Source of the DNA: Basidiobolus meristosporus CBS 931.73
Taxonomy: Eukaryota; Basidiobolomycota; Basidiobolomycetes; Basidiobolales; Basidiobolaceae
Length of the DNA: 64,000 nucleotides
Assembly: GCA_002104905.1 (NCBI GenBank)
Contig: MCFE01000031.1
Location: 124,001-188,000 of the forward strand
Direction: 5' to 3'
Position 1 is the stretch's first letter; every line of letters begins with the position of its first letter. A program made the translations under genes and the position numbers. Positions 10,502 through 21,056 of the stretch are shown here, one piece after another. The notes under the pieces are model-generated. The model was not told where the DNA came from. It worked only from the letters and a program-made list of their open reading frames with translations, and searched no databases.

Positions 10502-11125
10502 TTATTCTCTACCACGGACGTACTGGGCAACAATACTGGTGAAGTACTCTCCCTGGTGAACAGCTACCTCCAATTCCTTGGCTGACGGCATTCTGGAGCC
10601 ATCTCCGTTGGCAATGGTCCCGGCACCATAAGCACTTCCACCAATCACCTCGCTGTTGTCAGTCAGGTGTGGTGAGGTGAAGCCCAATGGCACGTAGATG
10701 ATCCCATGGTGGGTAAGGGTGGTGAGGGAGGTCAAGGCTGTGGTCTCTTGGCCACCGTGTTGGGATGCGGTGGAGAAGAAGAAGGTGGCCATCTTCTTGG
10801 CGTAGGCACCACGAGCCCAGTAGGAGCCAGTAGCATCCCAGAATGCTCTCCATTGGCCTGGCATGGCTCCGTATCTGGTGGGTATACCGAAGATGAGGCC
10901 ATCAGCTTCCTCCATGAGCTCTGGTGTGATCACTGGAATGTCGGGCTTGGGTGGAGCATGCATCTTGTCAAGAATCTCCTGCGACAGGGTCTCGGGCACC
11001 TGGAAGATTGACACCTCCACATTGTCGACCTTCTCAACACCCTCCTTGATGGCAAGGGCGAGTTTGTAGATGTGATGGTAGACGGTGTGGATGATGATGA
11101 AGATCTTGGTCTTTTGCGATGCCAT
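10502..11125 (-). CDS. WrbA/Pst2-type quinone oxidoreductase, copy 3
   Basis: This gene encodes 207 residues, start MASQKTK, with the same FMN and dimer signatures as copy 1. It carries TGSYWARG where copies 1 and 2 carry TGAFWARG, a trait shared only with copy 4. Its 3' flank (TTATCGCCTGTGAATTA region) also matches copy 4 in inverted orientation. Its promoter is unlike those of copies 1, 2 and 4: the upstream block is different and the TATA-like stretch (about 11190-11200) is weaker. It may be regulated differently. An ORF extending to 11158 only adds leader sequence. Confidence 0.93.
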   Translation of the reverse strand: MASQKTKIFIIIHTVYHHIYKLALAIKEGVEKVDNVEVSIFQVPETLSQEILDKMHAPPKPDIPVITPELMEEADGLIFGIPTRYGAMPGQWRAFWDATGSYWARGAYAKKMATFFFSTASQHGGQETTALTSLTTLTHHGIIYVPLGFTSPHLTDNSEVIGGSAYGAGTIANGDGSRMPSAKELEVAVHQGEYFTSIVAQYVRGRE

Positions 11126-11848
11126 ATCGAGAAATGAACAGAAAACTTGGAGTAACAAGAGTGATTGCAGTTGGTCAAACCTTTCAGTATGTATTATATA
11201 TTATAACCAGACGCCCCCTTTCGGATAATAGTGCCATATTTGGACGGCATCATAATTCATGGCTAAGTCGGCTGATCTTCTGGATGGGCTATTAGTCACA
11301 TATCAATGTATGAATTCATCTAATCTTTCAAATATTGGTGATGGTGTTATCAGTGGCTAAAATGGTCCAAGCCTGGCTTCTTAGGCGGAATGTTGATTCC
11401 TAAAAATTGACTGTTGGCCTACAGTTACTGACCCTTCACAGGTTATTACATAACAACCTCCGTTCCGCCCAATATAGCACCTAATATTGATAGGGACTTC
11501 GGGTCTGTTTTAATGTCAACATCAAAAAAATTGAATTTTCAGTCAATGGTACCCCAGCAGTATCTGTCTAGATAATACCCAAATGATTTTATCATGTGAT
11601 TGAAGGAGATTACGAGTTCGTAATATAGAGAGTGAAGAATCCAAATAATCGGAAATATCCCTCTATTTAGCTGCATATCCGATCAGCATGATTAATCTCT
11701 AGCTTAGTAAAAGAGGTAAATACTCCGATATATGAGGACTCGAGCCCGAACGGGACTATATAAAGCATATCAAGAAGCATCACCAAACACTATCAAACGA
11801 GTGACTCAACTCTAACTACTACTGCTCTCTCAATCACCACTCTGCATC
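11126..11848. promoter_or_regulatory. Divergent intergenic region between quinone oxidoreductase copies 3 and 4
   Basis: This 723-bp stretch separates two divergently transcribed, almost identical genes. The right half (about 11670-11848) carries the promoter block also found upstream of copies 1 and 2: CTTAGTAAAAG, CTCCGAT, then TATATAAAG at 11757-11765 and a pyrimidine-rich leader. The left half has no such block. No gene is seen inside. Confidence 0.7.
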
Positions 11849-12472
11849 ATGGCTGCTCAAAAGACAAAGATCTTCATCATCATCCACACCGTCTACCATC
11901 ACATCTACAAACTCGCCCTTGCCATCAAGGAGGGTGTTGAGAAGGTCGACAATGTGGAGGTGTCAATCTTCCAGGTGCCCGAGACCCTGTCGCAGGAGAT
12001 TCTTGACAAGATGCATGCTCCACCCAAGCCCGACATTCCAGTGATCACACCAGAGCTCATGGAGGAAGCTGATGGCCTCATCTTCGGTATACCCACCAGA
12101 TACGGAGCCATGCCAGGCCAATGGAGAGCATTCTGGGATGCTACTGGCTCCTACTGGGCTCGTGGTGCCTACGCCAAGAAGATGGCCACCTTCTTCTTCT
12201 CCACCGCATCCCAACACGGTGGCCAAGAGACCACAGCCTTGACCTCCCTCACCACCCTTACCCACCATGGGATCATCTACGTGCCATTGGGCTTCACCTC
12301 ACCACACCTGACTGACAACAGCGAGGTGATTGGTGGAAGTGCTTATGGTGCCGGGACCATTGCCAACGGAGATGGCTCCAGAATGCCGTCAGCCAAGGAA
12401 TTGGAGGTAGCTGTTCACCAGGGAGAGTACTTCACCAGTATTGTTGCCCAGTACGTCCGTGGTAGAGAATAA
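11849..12472 (+). CDS. WrbA/Pst2-type quinone oxidoreductase, copy 4
   Basis: This is the only plus-strand copy, with 207 residues and start MAAQKTK. It is nearly identical to copy 3, including the TGSYWARG variant and the 3' flank to about 12500, so the two form an inverted duplication or are homogenised by gene conversion. The TATA box at 11757-11765 lies 84 bp upstream. The predicted role is FMN-dependent two-electron quinone reduction. Confidence 0.93.
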   Translation: MAAQKTKIFIIIHTVYHHIYKLALAIKEGVEKVDNVEVSIFQVPETLSQEILDKMHAPPKPDIPVITPELMEEADGLIFGIPTRYGAMPGQWRAFWDATGSYWARGAYAKKMATFFFSTASQHGGQETTALTSLTTLTHHGIIYVPLGFTSPHLTDNSEVIGGSAYGAGTIANGDGSRMPSAKELEVAVHQGEYFTSIVAQYVRGRE

Positions 12473-12972
12473 TTCACAGGCGATAAAGTCTGTTAGTACA
12501 TAAGTGTTCCGGTATATCCATAGAATTGAATATTGTATTCAAAGGTATTGATGGGGCAATGCTCATACTTGAGATTCCTCATAAATCATTTTCATGACTT
12601 CTGAATGCAAATAAACGCATACCATTGTTGAATTTAACCTGGGAAAGCTGCATGATAGGACATGCCCTAGCACTCAAAAAAAAACATATTGTACGAAGTA
12701 GCCTTGTCCAAATTGGTAATACGGTTTGCTCGGAGTAACTGACTTGCTTACACATACCATATTATTCTTGCGAATATTGAAAGTAACTAATGCGCGAAAT
12801 CTCTCTCTTAAGTCGAACGACGAATTAGTAGACATGGATTGATTAAACAAATAATTAAACGAAAACTAATCTTCATTGATCATTTAACATCACCCCTGGA
12901 GCGATCCATGATTTGTACATTGCGCATGAATATCAAACAACTGTCGAAGTTGTTAGATAGTTCAACAGTACA
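12473..12972. other. Intergenic, no gene seen
   Basis: Tail of copy 4 and upstream region of TRAPPC2. Nothing recognisable. Confidence 0.5.
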
Positions 12973-13641
12973 ATGTCAGGCTTCTATTTTGCGATTGTTG
13001 GGAACAAGGATAACCCAATCTATGAAGCTGAGATTGGCTCGCCAGCTAGAGAAGTTGCCAAGGTATTTGTTAGAAACCTGCTTTCTACATTCTTCTTAGC
13101 ACTTTATAAACCGTTACGATTTAGAATGACGACACAAAACATTTATATCAATTCGTGGCTCATAGCGCTTTAGACGTAGTAGATGAAATGATATGGACAA
13201 CGAATGCACTGTAAAGTGACTATTTAATTGCTCCTCTTCGCACGTTCCGAGCTTACTCATTTTACTTGTAGTTACTTGAAAACAGTCGACAAATACAACG
13301 ACTGGTTCGTCTCCGCTTATGTAACCCCTAGCAGTATCCTTTGCCTGTCACTATGATTTTCAAAATGCTCTACATTCAATGTATTATCCCTTCACCAGGT
13401 ACAACAGATGTTCGATTGCTGTTGCTTCATGAAGCCAAGAACGATGACGCCATCTTCAACTTTTTCAAAGATTGTCACGAGCTTTATATTCGGGTAAAGG
13501 TCACATTTCTTCAAAAGGTCCACGGTACATTCTTATCCTTTTCAATAGGCTTTGATGAACCCTTTCTATGAGCAAAACTCTTTGATCACCTCTACCAGCT
13601 TTGATACCAAAGTACGTGCTCTTGCCAGAAGATATCTTTGA
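12973..13641 (+). CDS. TRS20: TRAPP subunit TRAPPC2/Trs20 (sedlin)
   Basis: Sedlin is a longin-fold core subunit of the TRAPP tethering complexes that activate Ypt1/Rab1 in ER-Golgi traffic and autophagy. Five exons (12973-13062, 13125-13210, 13272-13333, 13408-13493, 13549-13641) sum to 417 nt, giving 138 residues against 140 in human. Landmarks are MSGFYFAIVGNKDNPIYE, AHSALDVVDEMIW, YLKTVDKYNDWFVSA and MNPFYE with the F-D-x-K-V-x-x-L tail. The third intron (13334-13407) begins GTATCCTTTG and fits a U12-type intron. Using its distal AG (CAACAG) gives the exact length of the human protein in this segment; the nearer AG would insert three residues. Confidence 0.93.
13334..13407 (+). other. U12-type GT-AG intron in TRAPPC2
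   Basis: The 5' splice site GTATCCTTTG matches the minor-spliceosome consensus RTATCCTTT. The branch site is TCCCTTCAC with the branch A at 13394, 13 nt before the 3' end at CAACAG. Length is 74 nt, phase 1. The phase and protein alignment support these ends. Confidence 0.88.
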
Positions 13642-14040
13642 TATTTGTACTTTAGCTGGATGCACGTACTATTTTAGTAGAGTTCCTTAAATCTAGTTAA
13701 CATGTAAATAAATGGCATCAGACGAGCTTTGTGATATCATAGCTTACGATCATCTCCTTTCCCTTCCCATACATGTTCAAACATTTTATTGTACTTTGAA
13801 ACGAAATATATATGAATCCTACAATCGATTTGTATCATGTAGATTATATTGATGACTAAACAACTATCGCAGAAATCTCTTTCAAGCCGTTTAACACCAA
13901 TCATATCACGCAGTGGTCATTGGGGGTATTTGATTAGCATGATTGTAAGAAAAAAAGAAATTCAGGGATACACCCCATTTCTTTGGTACAAATGGTTTCG
14001 TTATCTGAACCGCGGTTTGCGCGCTTTCAGTCTAGTAAAA
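13642..14040. other. Intergenic, BuGZ promoter region
   Basis: No gene seen. The BuGZ reading frame stays open upstream of its ATG to 13849, but that stretch shows no conserved features. Confidence 0.5.
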
Positions 14041-15213
14041 ATGGCCAAGAAGAAGAGAAAGACTATTAGACCCTGGTGTTGGTATTGTGAACGTGATTTT
14101 GACGATGAGAAGGTTCTTATTCAACATCAGAAAGCAAAGCATTTCAAGTGCCCCCACTGCTCAAAAAAGCTTAACACTGCTGGTGGAATGGTTGTACACG
14201 TAGCTCAGGTCCATAAGGAAACCATCAGTAAAGTCCCAAATGCTCTAAAAGGGAGAGAATCCACAGATATTGAGATATTTGGAATGGAGGGAATCCCAGA
14301 GGAAGATCAAATCGCTCACTTACAAGCTATCGAAGGTGACAATCCTAGTAAGAGACTGAAGTCATCCGATTCTACCCCCGAGGTTCAAACTCCACCTGTA
14401 ACCATGGCTAGTTATCCACCTTCAGTTGGCGCTTCTTACAGTGTACCTCGTGCTCCACCTGCAGCGTACCCTAGCTATCCTGCTGGTTACATGGCTGCTC
14501 CTCAATATGCAGCGTACTATGGTGTTCCCGTACCACCATATCAAAATCCTTACGGATATAGACCTGGGTAATGACTGAATTTATATCTTTCAGACTAGTG
14601 TTCCTGAACTTACCTCTTTAAACAGGGTTCCTGCTCAATATGCCCAACCTGCTCACAATCCATGGGCTCGTCCGCCTGTACCCGGTGCTGCAATCCCTCC
14701 TCAAAATTACTATGCTCCACCTGCTCCACCGGCACCTGGGACTTCGCCATATACTCAGCCTGCTGCCGCACCCGTACCCACACCAGTACCTTCAACCGGT
14801 ATAGTACCTACTTCAACAACTTATCCTGCTTACACCACACAGCCCACCGCTCCTGTAGTGCCTAGTTCTTACGAACAAGTGGTACCACCTGCTGCTGGTG
14901 TTTTACCGACTGCTCTTGAGGAGGATACTTCCGCCACACCCATCTTAGCCACTTCTACACTAGCTGCCCCAACCCAAGGGAAATCCAGTACTGTGTTGGT
15001 TTACAATGATTCCGAACTATCCATTGTAAGAGGCCATATTCCTTGTCATCTGTGTAAACATTGATGTTAACCGAGCTCTTCTCACTATAGGAGGAAACTA
15101 GAGCACGATTGGACAAATACCGTTATACTGATGAAGACATCAAAAGACAGGTGGAGCAACTTGATCTTTCGATTGAATCACGTCTTGCCGGATTTAAAGG
15201 CAAATCGTCATAA
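14041..15213 (+). CDS. BuGZ/ZNF207-like C2H2 zinc-finger protein
   Basis: Three exons (14041-14567, 14626-15025, 15091-15213) give 349 residues. The N-terminus [20 protein letters not shown] starts a tandem C2H2 pair (C-x2-C...H-x4-H, then CPHCSKKL...H-x4-H), followed by [16 protein letters not shown], the hallmark of ZNF207/BuGZ. The centre is long and low-complexity, rich in Pro, Ala and Tyr. The C-terminus contains [12 protein letters not shown], like the conserved tail. In animals BuGZ binds Bub3 and microtubules at kinetochores and also contacts splicing factors; the role in fungi is less clear. The start at 14041 is chosen because the zinc-finger signature begins at once. Confidence 0.88.
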
Positions 15214-15827
15214 AGCTTAATTCCGCTAATTTGACCTTCATGTTTCTTATGTTGACGACGTTTGGAGTCCATGATAGCGAGTTGAACGGTATTTGTAAAT
15301 ATGACACGGGGAAATTTCTCCACCCGGTAAGGTATGCGATGCCTGGTAAGAGCTCTTGTACTGTCATCATTGCCGTTATACGGTGGCAACGCCATCCGTA
15401 GCACTCCCCCGTCTTTGTTTATATAAAAGAATCTTTAGAAAAGCTCCATATTAAATCCTCTTTTTGGCTTAGTTCTTATACACAAAAGGCAGCATCGTGT
15501 TGATCTTCAAAGGGTCTGTATAAGAAACGATAGTGATTTTCCAAATGTAAACTGAGTGGGAATGCAACCTTTTTTAGTGAATCGACAGCTTTCTTTCTCT
15601 TAATCAAATCAGCGCAAATATTTGCTCAAGGTTAGTTTATTCCATTCCTGAACGAATATTGTGGTGCCGATCAGTGAACAAACACAACATAATAAACTAT
15701 CGCGAATTCTGTGTCATCCACGCGTTTTTTGTTGGCTAGTTCATTGGATATGATCAGTAAACAAACCAACACTACATCTATGTTTGGTACGAGGCTAGCT
15801 TGACCTTGGATTTTTTATTGTTGGGAC
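15214..15827. other. Intergenic, no gene seen
   Basis: Between the BuGZ-like gene and PSF3. An antisense open frame at 15123-15404 overlaps the BuGZ end and has no domain. Confidence 0.5.
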
Positions 15828-16777
15828 ATGGAGGACTACTACGATGTTGATGCCATCCTTGCGGAACAACAAGTATGATGTTGGCCTTTTCCTCAGTAAG
15901 ACGCCGCTAACCTAGAAACCAACCGTTTAGAGATTACCACTGATATTCAAAATACACGCCGAAGGCTTAGGCTATCTTGATGGATCAGAGGAGCCTGATG
16001 TACGTTCAAGGGTTTTGCTAAATAATCTTGTACCGATTATCCGACTTACTCCATCCCTTTATGTTAGTTAGCAGAGAATACTCGACTTGAACTCCCCTTC
16101 TGGCTAGTCAAGCAACTTGCGCAGCAGTAAGTACTCAGCAGTGGAGAAGTACAACTTCACCGTACTCACGCTGCTTTTTAGCCGAGAATGGTTTGAGGTG
16201 GAGATACCAAAGTGCTACGGAGCCAAAGTACGAAACAGCCTAAGGGCCTGCTCAACCAATGTCAACTTCCACTCACTGAATCCATACTATTACTTGTACG
16301 GATTGCTGCTGGTAGATCTGTATCCTCAATGTGACGAGTGTTATTCGGAAACCAGTCTTCTTTGAAACTTTATCCCTTAACTCTTAACTGATGTTTCAGC
16401 CTTGACGACGTTGACCTAAACATGGTGCTCGCAGACGTAAGCCAATTGACACCATCGAGGAAGCGCATTTGAACTGATCAGTAGCATGTAGGCTTTCAAA
16501 GCACGGATCCAGCTAATCATGGACTACACCCAAACCGTCCAGAACCGAGTCCAGGCAGAATTTGTCACCATATTGGACGAGACAGAGAAAGAATGTGCGT
16601 GAGGGAGTTCCAATGGATTCGAAATAACCCAGAGTCTAACCAACATCATACGTTCATTATCTAGTGTACAAAATCGGCGCGGACAGTCAAGCAGCCCTTC
16701 GTAAATGGAACAACCGAACGCTGTTTCGACTCAAGACCGCAGAGGTTTTGCAGATCCATGGGAAATCGACCTTCTGA
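15828..16777 (+). CDS. PSF3: GINS complex subunit Psf3
   Basis: Psf3 is one of four GINS subunits that bind Cdc45 and Mcm2-7 to form the replicative CMG helicase. Seven exons (15828-15872, 15931-15999, 16077-16126, 16182-16319, 16400-16436, 16492-16594, 16665-16777) sum to 555 nt, 184 residues, a normal size. Landmarks are MEDYYDVDAILAEQ, the GLGYLDG loop, LELPFWLVKQLA, LNPYYYLYG and the C-terminal RTLFRLKTAEV. The fourth intron (16320-16399) has U12-like signals. The third exon boundary was chosen at GCAGAG because nearer AGs break the frame. Confidence 0.9.
16320..16399 (+). other. Probable U12-type GT-AG intron in PSF3
   Basis: The 5' site is GTATCCTCAA, one base off the RTATCCTT core. 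The branch region CTCTTAACT has its A at 16387, 12 nt before the 3' end; a stronger TCCCTTAAC lies 7 nt further up. Length is 80 nt, phase 2. The call is less certain than the other four because of the 5' mismatch. Confidence 0.7.
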
Positions 16778-17918
16778 AAGCCTGGGACTCCACCTTGCCC
16801 TGTGTAATCTTTCACACTTCCCAAGCTCATGTAATGATGATGATGATAGTGATAATAATAATAATAATATTAATTGCCCAATGAGTCAGATTGCATATTC
16901 GTAGTTTCTTAGGGAAATGACCACCACAAGGGATTGCTTGGTGGAAAGTCCCGGGAGAAGTTTACACAGGCACCACCACAAACCACCTGCTCAACCCACA
17001 GATCGAAATTGGATAGACATGCACAAAGCGCCTCCCACGATGCAACCCTCATATTACTGATCATGATTACATCCAGCTACGACCCTTCAAACCCTACCCA
17101 CACGCTAGCTACCTTCACTACCTACCTTATCAGTACATCTATCTACGCCCAAAGCTATGTAGAATAACGGGTATTAGTAATTGGTGGGTTATCGATTCCT
17201 AATCAGATGAATAACAGCGATAACGCGCATCATTTGGTCCTACAACTACTCGCAGCGGTAATTCCTTGTGGCCCAGTGACGAATGATGAAAGCAGCAGCC
17301 ACGTGAATTGATCGAAATATCACGATTAGTCTAAATGTGGCGAGGGGTCAGGAAATAGGTTGTCGAGCGCTCAACGGAGGTAATAATAGGGAATTTGGAA
17401 AGAATCTGAGCCCAATCAAAATTATCCAAATCTCCCCAACTTGCCGGCGAGCTGGGGTAGATCAGCGCAATGTATATCTTGGTCTCGACAAATCGATAAT
17501 AACCTCCAGTTGGGCCCTGTTGGAAAGTGGGGAGATTGTGGGGTTTCTTCCGTCGTTTTCGCGACTGAATGCCACAATGGCTTTCGTAGATGCACTCTCG
17601 AGAAACTGATTGATGTAGAGCGCCTCTGGTGTGGCTCCGTGTGGTATAATGCTTGTTGTGAGTTGGATTTGCACGTCAAAAGCGTCAAAGGCGACCGGAT
17701 TTATCAGCAACCCGCATATGGGCCAAGGATCGATCGGATTCGGAACAACTCACACTTTCCCCTATTGTATCCACGCTTAATTTCATCACTGATTTTTTGC
17801 TTCTGGTGTACCTTCCATTTGAGGCGCATGCTTATATAAAGTTTGGTATTTTACCATTTCCCGCCAGTCTGTCACTCTTGATATTTACTCGGCGTTTTTC
17901 GCTTCCCGACTACAAACT
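16778..17918. other. Intergenic with a short microsatellite
   Basis: No gene seen between PSF3 and the NADH dehydrogenase gene. A trinucleotide run of GAT/AAT units lies at 16834-16872. Open frames at 16934-17167 and 17337-17839 have no recognisable domains. Confidence 0.5.
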
Positions 17919-19785
17919 ATGCAGAGCCAACGTGTGTTTAGAGGTTGGGATACTGGTACTATCAAGTGAACATATGCGTTCTGTTTCTAACTGCGTGCCC
18001 ATTTAGCTGCCACTTCTGTTGCTCGCCGCTCCCTCCTCCTCTCCACCTCTAGAGCCTACTCCTCCGTTTCTGCCGCTGCCCAGCCAGTCAAGAAATCCAA
18101 ATGGAGATACGTAACTCGTGGTGCCCTCGGGCTATCTGTTGGTGCTGTTGGTCTTGTCGGTTACAGTGAGTTTATATCCAAGAATAGCCTGGCGCAGTGG
18201 CCACCAGTACTAATCCTTTCAAAACTTAGCCGCCTATTCGCAGCGTCACCCACCTGCTCAAGCGGAATTTGATCCTTCGAAGAAGACTTTGGTCATCCTG
18301 GGTACTGGTTGGGGTTCCACCTCTATCTTGAGAGAACTCGATACCGATAAATTCAATGTGGTTCGTATTCCTACTTTCCTGTGGCCGTCTTGTGTTCTCT
18401 CACTTACGGTTTCTTCCCTGGCTTAGGTTGTCGTTTCCCCCAGAAACTATTTCCTCTTCACTCCTTTGTTGCCAAGCTGCACTGTCGGCACCATCGAGAA
18501 TCGCTCCATCATGGAGCCAATTAGATACATCACGCGTCACAAGAAGAGAGAGGTCCATCTCTTCGAAGGTGACTGTACTGACATTGATCCAGTCAACAAG
18601 ACCATTACAGTGAGCGGTATGTAGCCAAGAGGAGCCCATTTTTTGGCGTAGCAAGGTCCTAACCATTGAACGTAACTAGATAACTCTGAAATCAAGGGAG
18701 CCGTCAGCAACACCACCTTGAAGTACGACTACCTTGTTGTTGGTGTTGGTGCCGAGAACCAGACTTTCGGTGTTCCAGGAGTTCGCGAATACGGTTGTTT
18801 CCTGAAGGAGATTTGGGATGCCAAGAAGATTCGCGCTAGATTGATGGACTGTTCGTAGTGCTTACTTGACCCTTTTTTGTAATGGCCTTCACTCAACGCA
18901 GTTTCTGATTTAACAGGCATCGAGACAGCCGCTTTTGGTGACCAGCCCGAGGAGGAGAAGAACAGACTGTTACACATGGTCGTTGTCGGTGGTGGACCCA
19001 CTGGTGTCGAGTACGCCGCTGAGTTGCACGATTTCTTGACCGATGACCTTGCCGTGTGGTATCCTGATATCGCAGGAAGAATCAAGATCACCCTTATCGA
19101 GGCCATGCCCAATGTCCTGCCTTCTTTCTCCAAGCAGTTGATCGAATACACCGAGTCCACCTTCTCCGAAAACGAGATCAAGGTGCTTACCAAAACCGCA
19201 GTCAAGGAGGTCAACGAAAAGAACATCGTCGTCGAGAAGGCTGACAAAACTCGCGAGAACATTCCCTACGGACTTTTGGTCTGGGCCACTGGTAACACCG
19301 CTCGTCCCATAGTCAAGGGATTGATGGAGAAATTGCCCGAAGCACAGACAGGCAGACGTGGTCTCCTAGTCGATGATCACTTGATGTTGCTTGGTGCTAA
19401 GGATATCTTTGCCCTTGGTGATTGCACCTTCACCAAGTATCCTCCTCTTGCTCAGGTTGCCAATCAACAAGGTACCTACCTTGGCAAGTTGCTGAACGAA
19501 ATTGCCGACAAACAGGAAGCCAGCCAGAAGGAGGTTGCTGAAATCAAGGAGGAGTTGAACACTTTCACATACTCCCACAGCGGATCCTTGGCCTACATCG
19601 GTGCCGAGAAGGCCATTGCCGATTTCCCCATCATGCATGGCAACATTTCCGCCGGTGGGTTGGCCACCTTCATGGTGTGGAGAAGCGCATACCTTTCCAA
19701 GTTGTTCTCGGTCCGCCAGAAGACTTTGGTCTTTGCCGATTGGTGCAAACAGAAGATCTTCGGTAGAGACATTGGACGGGAGTAA
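17919..19785 (+). CDS. NDE1: Type II (rotenone-insensitive) NADH dehydrogenase, mitochondrial
   Basis: NDH-2 enzymes oxidise NADH and pass electrons to ubiquinone on the inner mitochondrial membrane without pumping protons. Six exons (17919-17931, 18007-18165, 18230-18360, 18427-18616, 18680-18850, 18917-19785) sum to 1533 nt, 510 residues. The N-terminus is Arg/Ser-rich and then hydrophobic, a mitochondrial presequence. Two dinucleotide folds are visible, [10 protein letters not shown] for FAD and [11 protein letters not shown] for NADH, plus [13 protein letters not shown] and the second FAD contact FALGDCT. The C-terminus [11 protein letters not shown] is the membrane anchor. No EF-hand is seen. 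External rather than internal orientation is inferred from similarity to Nde1, so the symbol is tentative. Confidence 0.92.
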
Positions 19786-20345
19786 ATGGCAGTGGTTGTC
19801 ACTCTTTACCATGTAATATTACTCTTCTCATATATTCGCAAAACTGCTCGCGCGGGTCCGGTCGCCTCATAGAATGTTATTTAATTTGATCTCTTTTCGT
19901 CAATAAAACGGTCGTTAATAATGGATTTCACGTGTTTGATACCGCTTCCCTGGAGGTGTAACCCACCGCTTGTGTGATGTGGTACAAGGTAGCAGATACG
20001 GGTAGTGGATGCATCGTGTCTTTCTTGTATCGGCGTTTTCCAAAAGAAGTTGGGTTTGATTTTAGAGCGTTAAGCAAGTATTTAATCAGCGTGGGGAAAA
20101 GGTGGTTAACGATGTGGTGAAATCATGTCTCAGTGGAGATGAATAATGACGTTGATAAATCTTTGGCAGCCGATGATGGAATGGGTGACGGTCAGGTACA
20201 ACAAATAAGTGGACGTAACATTGCTTAGTGGCGGCGATCTACGGCTTTGAAGTGTCAGAATCATTCTGACCTCATCCTACGCGGTTGCATATAAAAATGG
20301 CAGTCGGCTCGACATACAACTCAGAATTCACTACACTCCTCCACA
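19786..20345. promoter_or_regulatory. Intergenic and promoter of the MLRQ-like gene
   Basis: A TATA box TATAAAA lies at 20290-20296, about 50 bp before the next ATG. No gene is seen in the rest. Confidence 0.6.
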
Positions 20346-20702
20346 ATGGCCAGTACCGTCCCTAGAAACCGCGGCTTCCTGAAGATGCTAACCATCGATC
20401 CTAGCAACATTCCCTTGCTTGCAATCATGTCTGGGGTGTTTGGCACCGTTGGGTATATGATAGGACGCAAAAACATGAATGCTGTTCCTGATCAGAACAT
20501 CCGTTTGGCCTCCACAAATCCCCATCCATGGAATGAGGACAACCCTAAGAATGCCAACTACAAGTACAAATACAAGAAGGGTGATCACCCAGAGGCTGAG
20601 GAGGTGCATGCCCCCAGTGCAGTCAACACCACCTACGTTAATGCCAAACTCGATCAGGAAGCCCACGAGCAGCTTCCATCCTCTGTGAAAACCAGCCGTT
20701 AA
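20346..20702 (+). CDS. MLRQ/B12D-type small mitochondrial inner-membrane protein (NDUFA4-like)
   Basis: This is a 118-residue intronless protein. A single hydrophobic segment (IPLLAIMSGVFGTVGYMIG, about residues 20-38) is followed by the RLASTNPHPWNED stretch, which matches the N-x-P-x-PWN motif of the MLRQ/B12D family. Members are small subunits associated with respiratory complex I or IV. The C-terminal half is polar and Lys-rich and longer than in the animal protein. Assignment to a particular complex is not possible from sequence. Confidence 0.75.
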   Translation: MASTVPRNRGFLKMLTIDPSNIPLLAIMSGVFGTVGYMIGRKNMNAVPDQNIRLASTNPHPWNEDNPKNANYKYKYKKGDHPEAEEVHAPSAVNTTYVNAKLDQEAHEQLPSSVKTSR

Positions 20703-21056
20703 GTAAATACGTTGTTGTACTATACATCTCTCCCTAGTCATGTAACCTTATTGTCCCCACGAATCAATGAATTAAATTTCGAACATGAATCGTGCAGGAA
20801 TTGTACACACTTTTAGTGCAAGGGAGTGTGGGCATTAAGCCGTATTGGGAATGGAAATATGCAAAGAGTGCTAGCTCTGAGACAGCCAGCCTGTGGAATG
20901 GCTGACCTAATGATGCTTTTGAGGTATAAATGAATAGGCGGGGGGAGGTGGGAGAATATGGAATTCGGGGGCGCGTGGCAGTTACGAACATTTAAATAAG
21001 GTCTCCCGAAAGGTGAAGCAACAGTAACCATCGACCTCCACTCGTTGTCTATCGCG
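20703..21056. other. Intergenic, promoter of the Kre9-domain gene
   Basis: A TTTAAATA element near 20990 lies about 65 bp before the next ATG. Nothing else is seen. Confidence 0.5.

Noticed and set aside
13849-14040. N-terminal extension of the BuGZ-like protein
   Set aside because: Open by chance; the family starts with the MAKKKRK-type sequence immediately before the zinc fingers.
16834-16872. Trinucleotide run as a possible regulatory repeat
   Set aside because: Short imperfect microsatellite of the kind common in AT-rich spacers.
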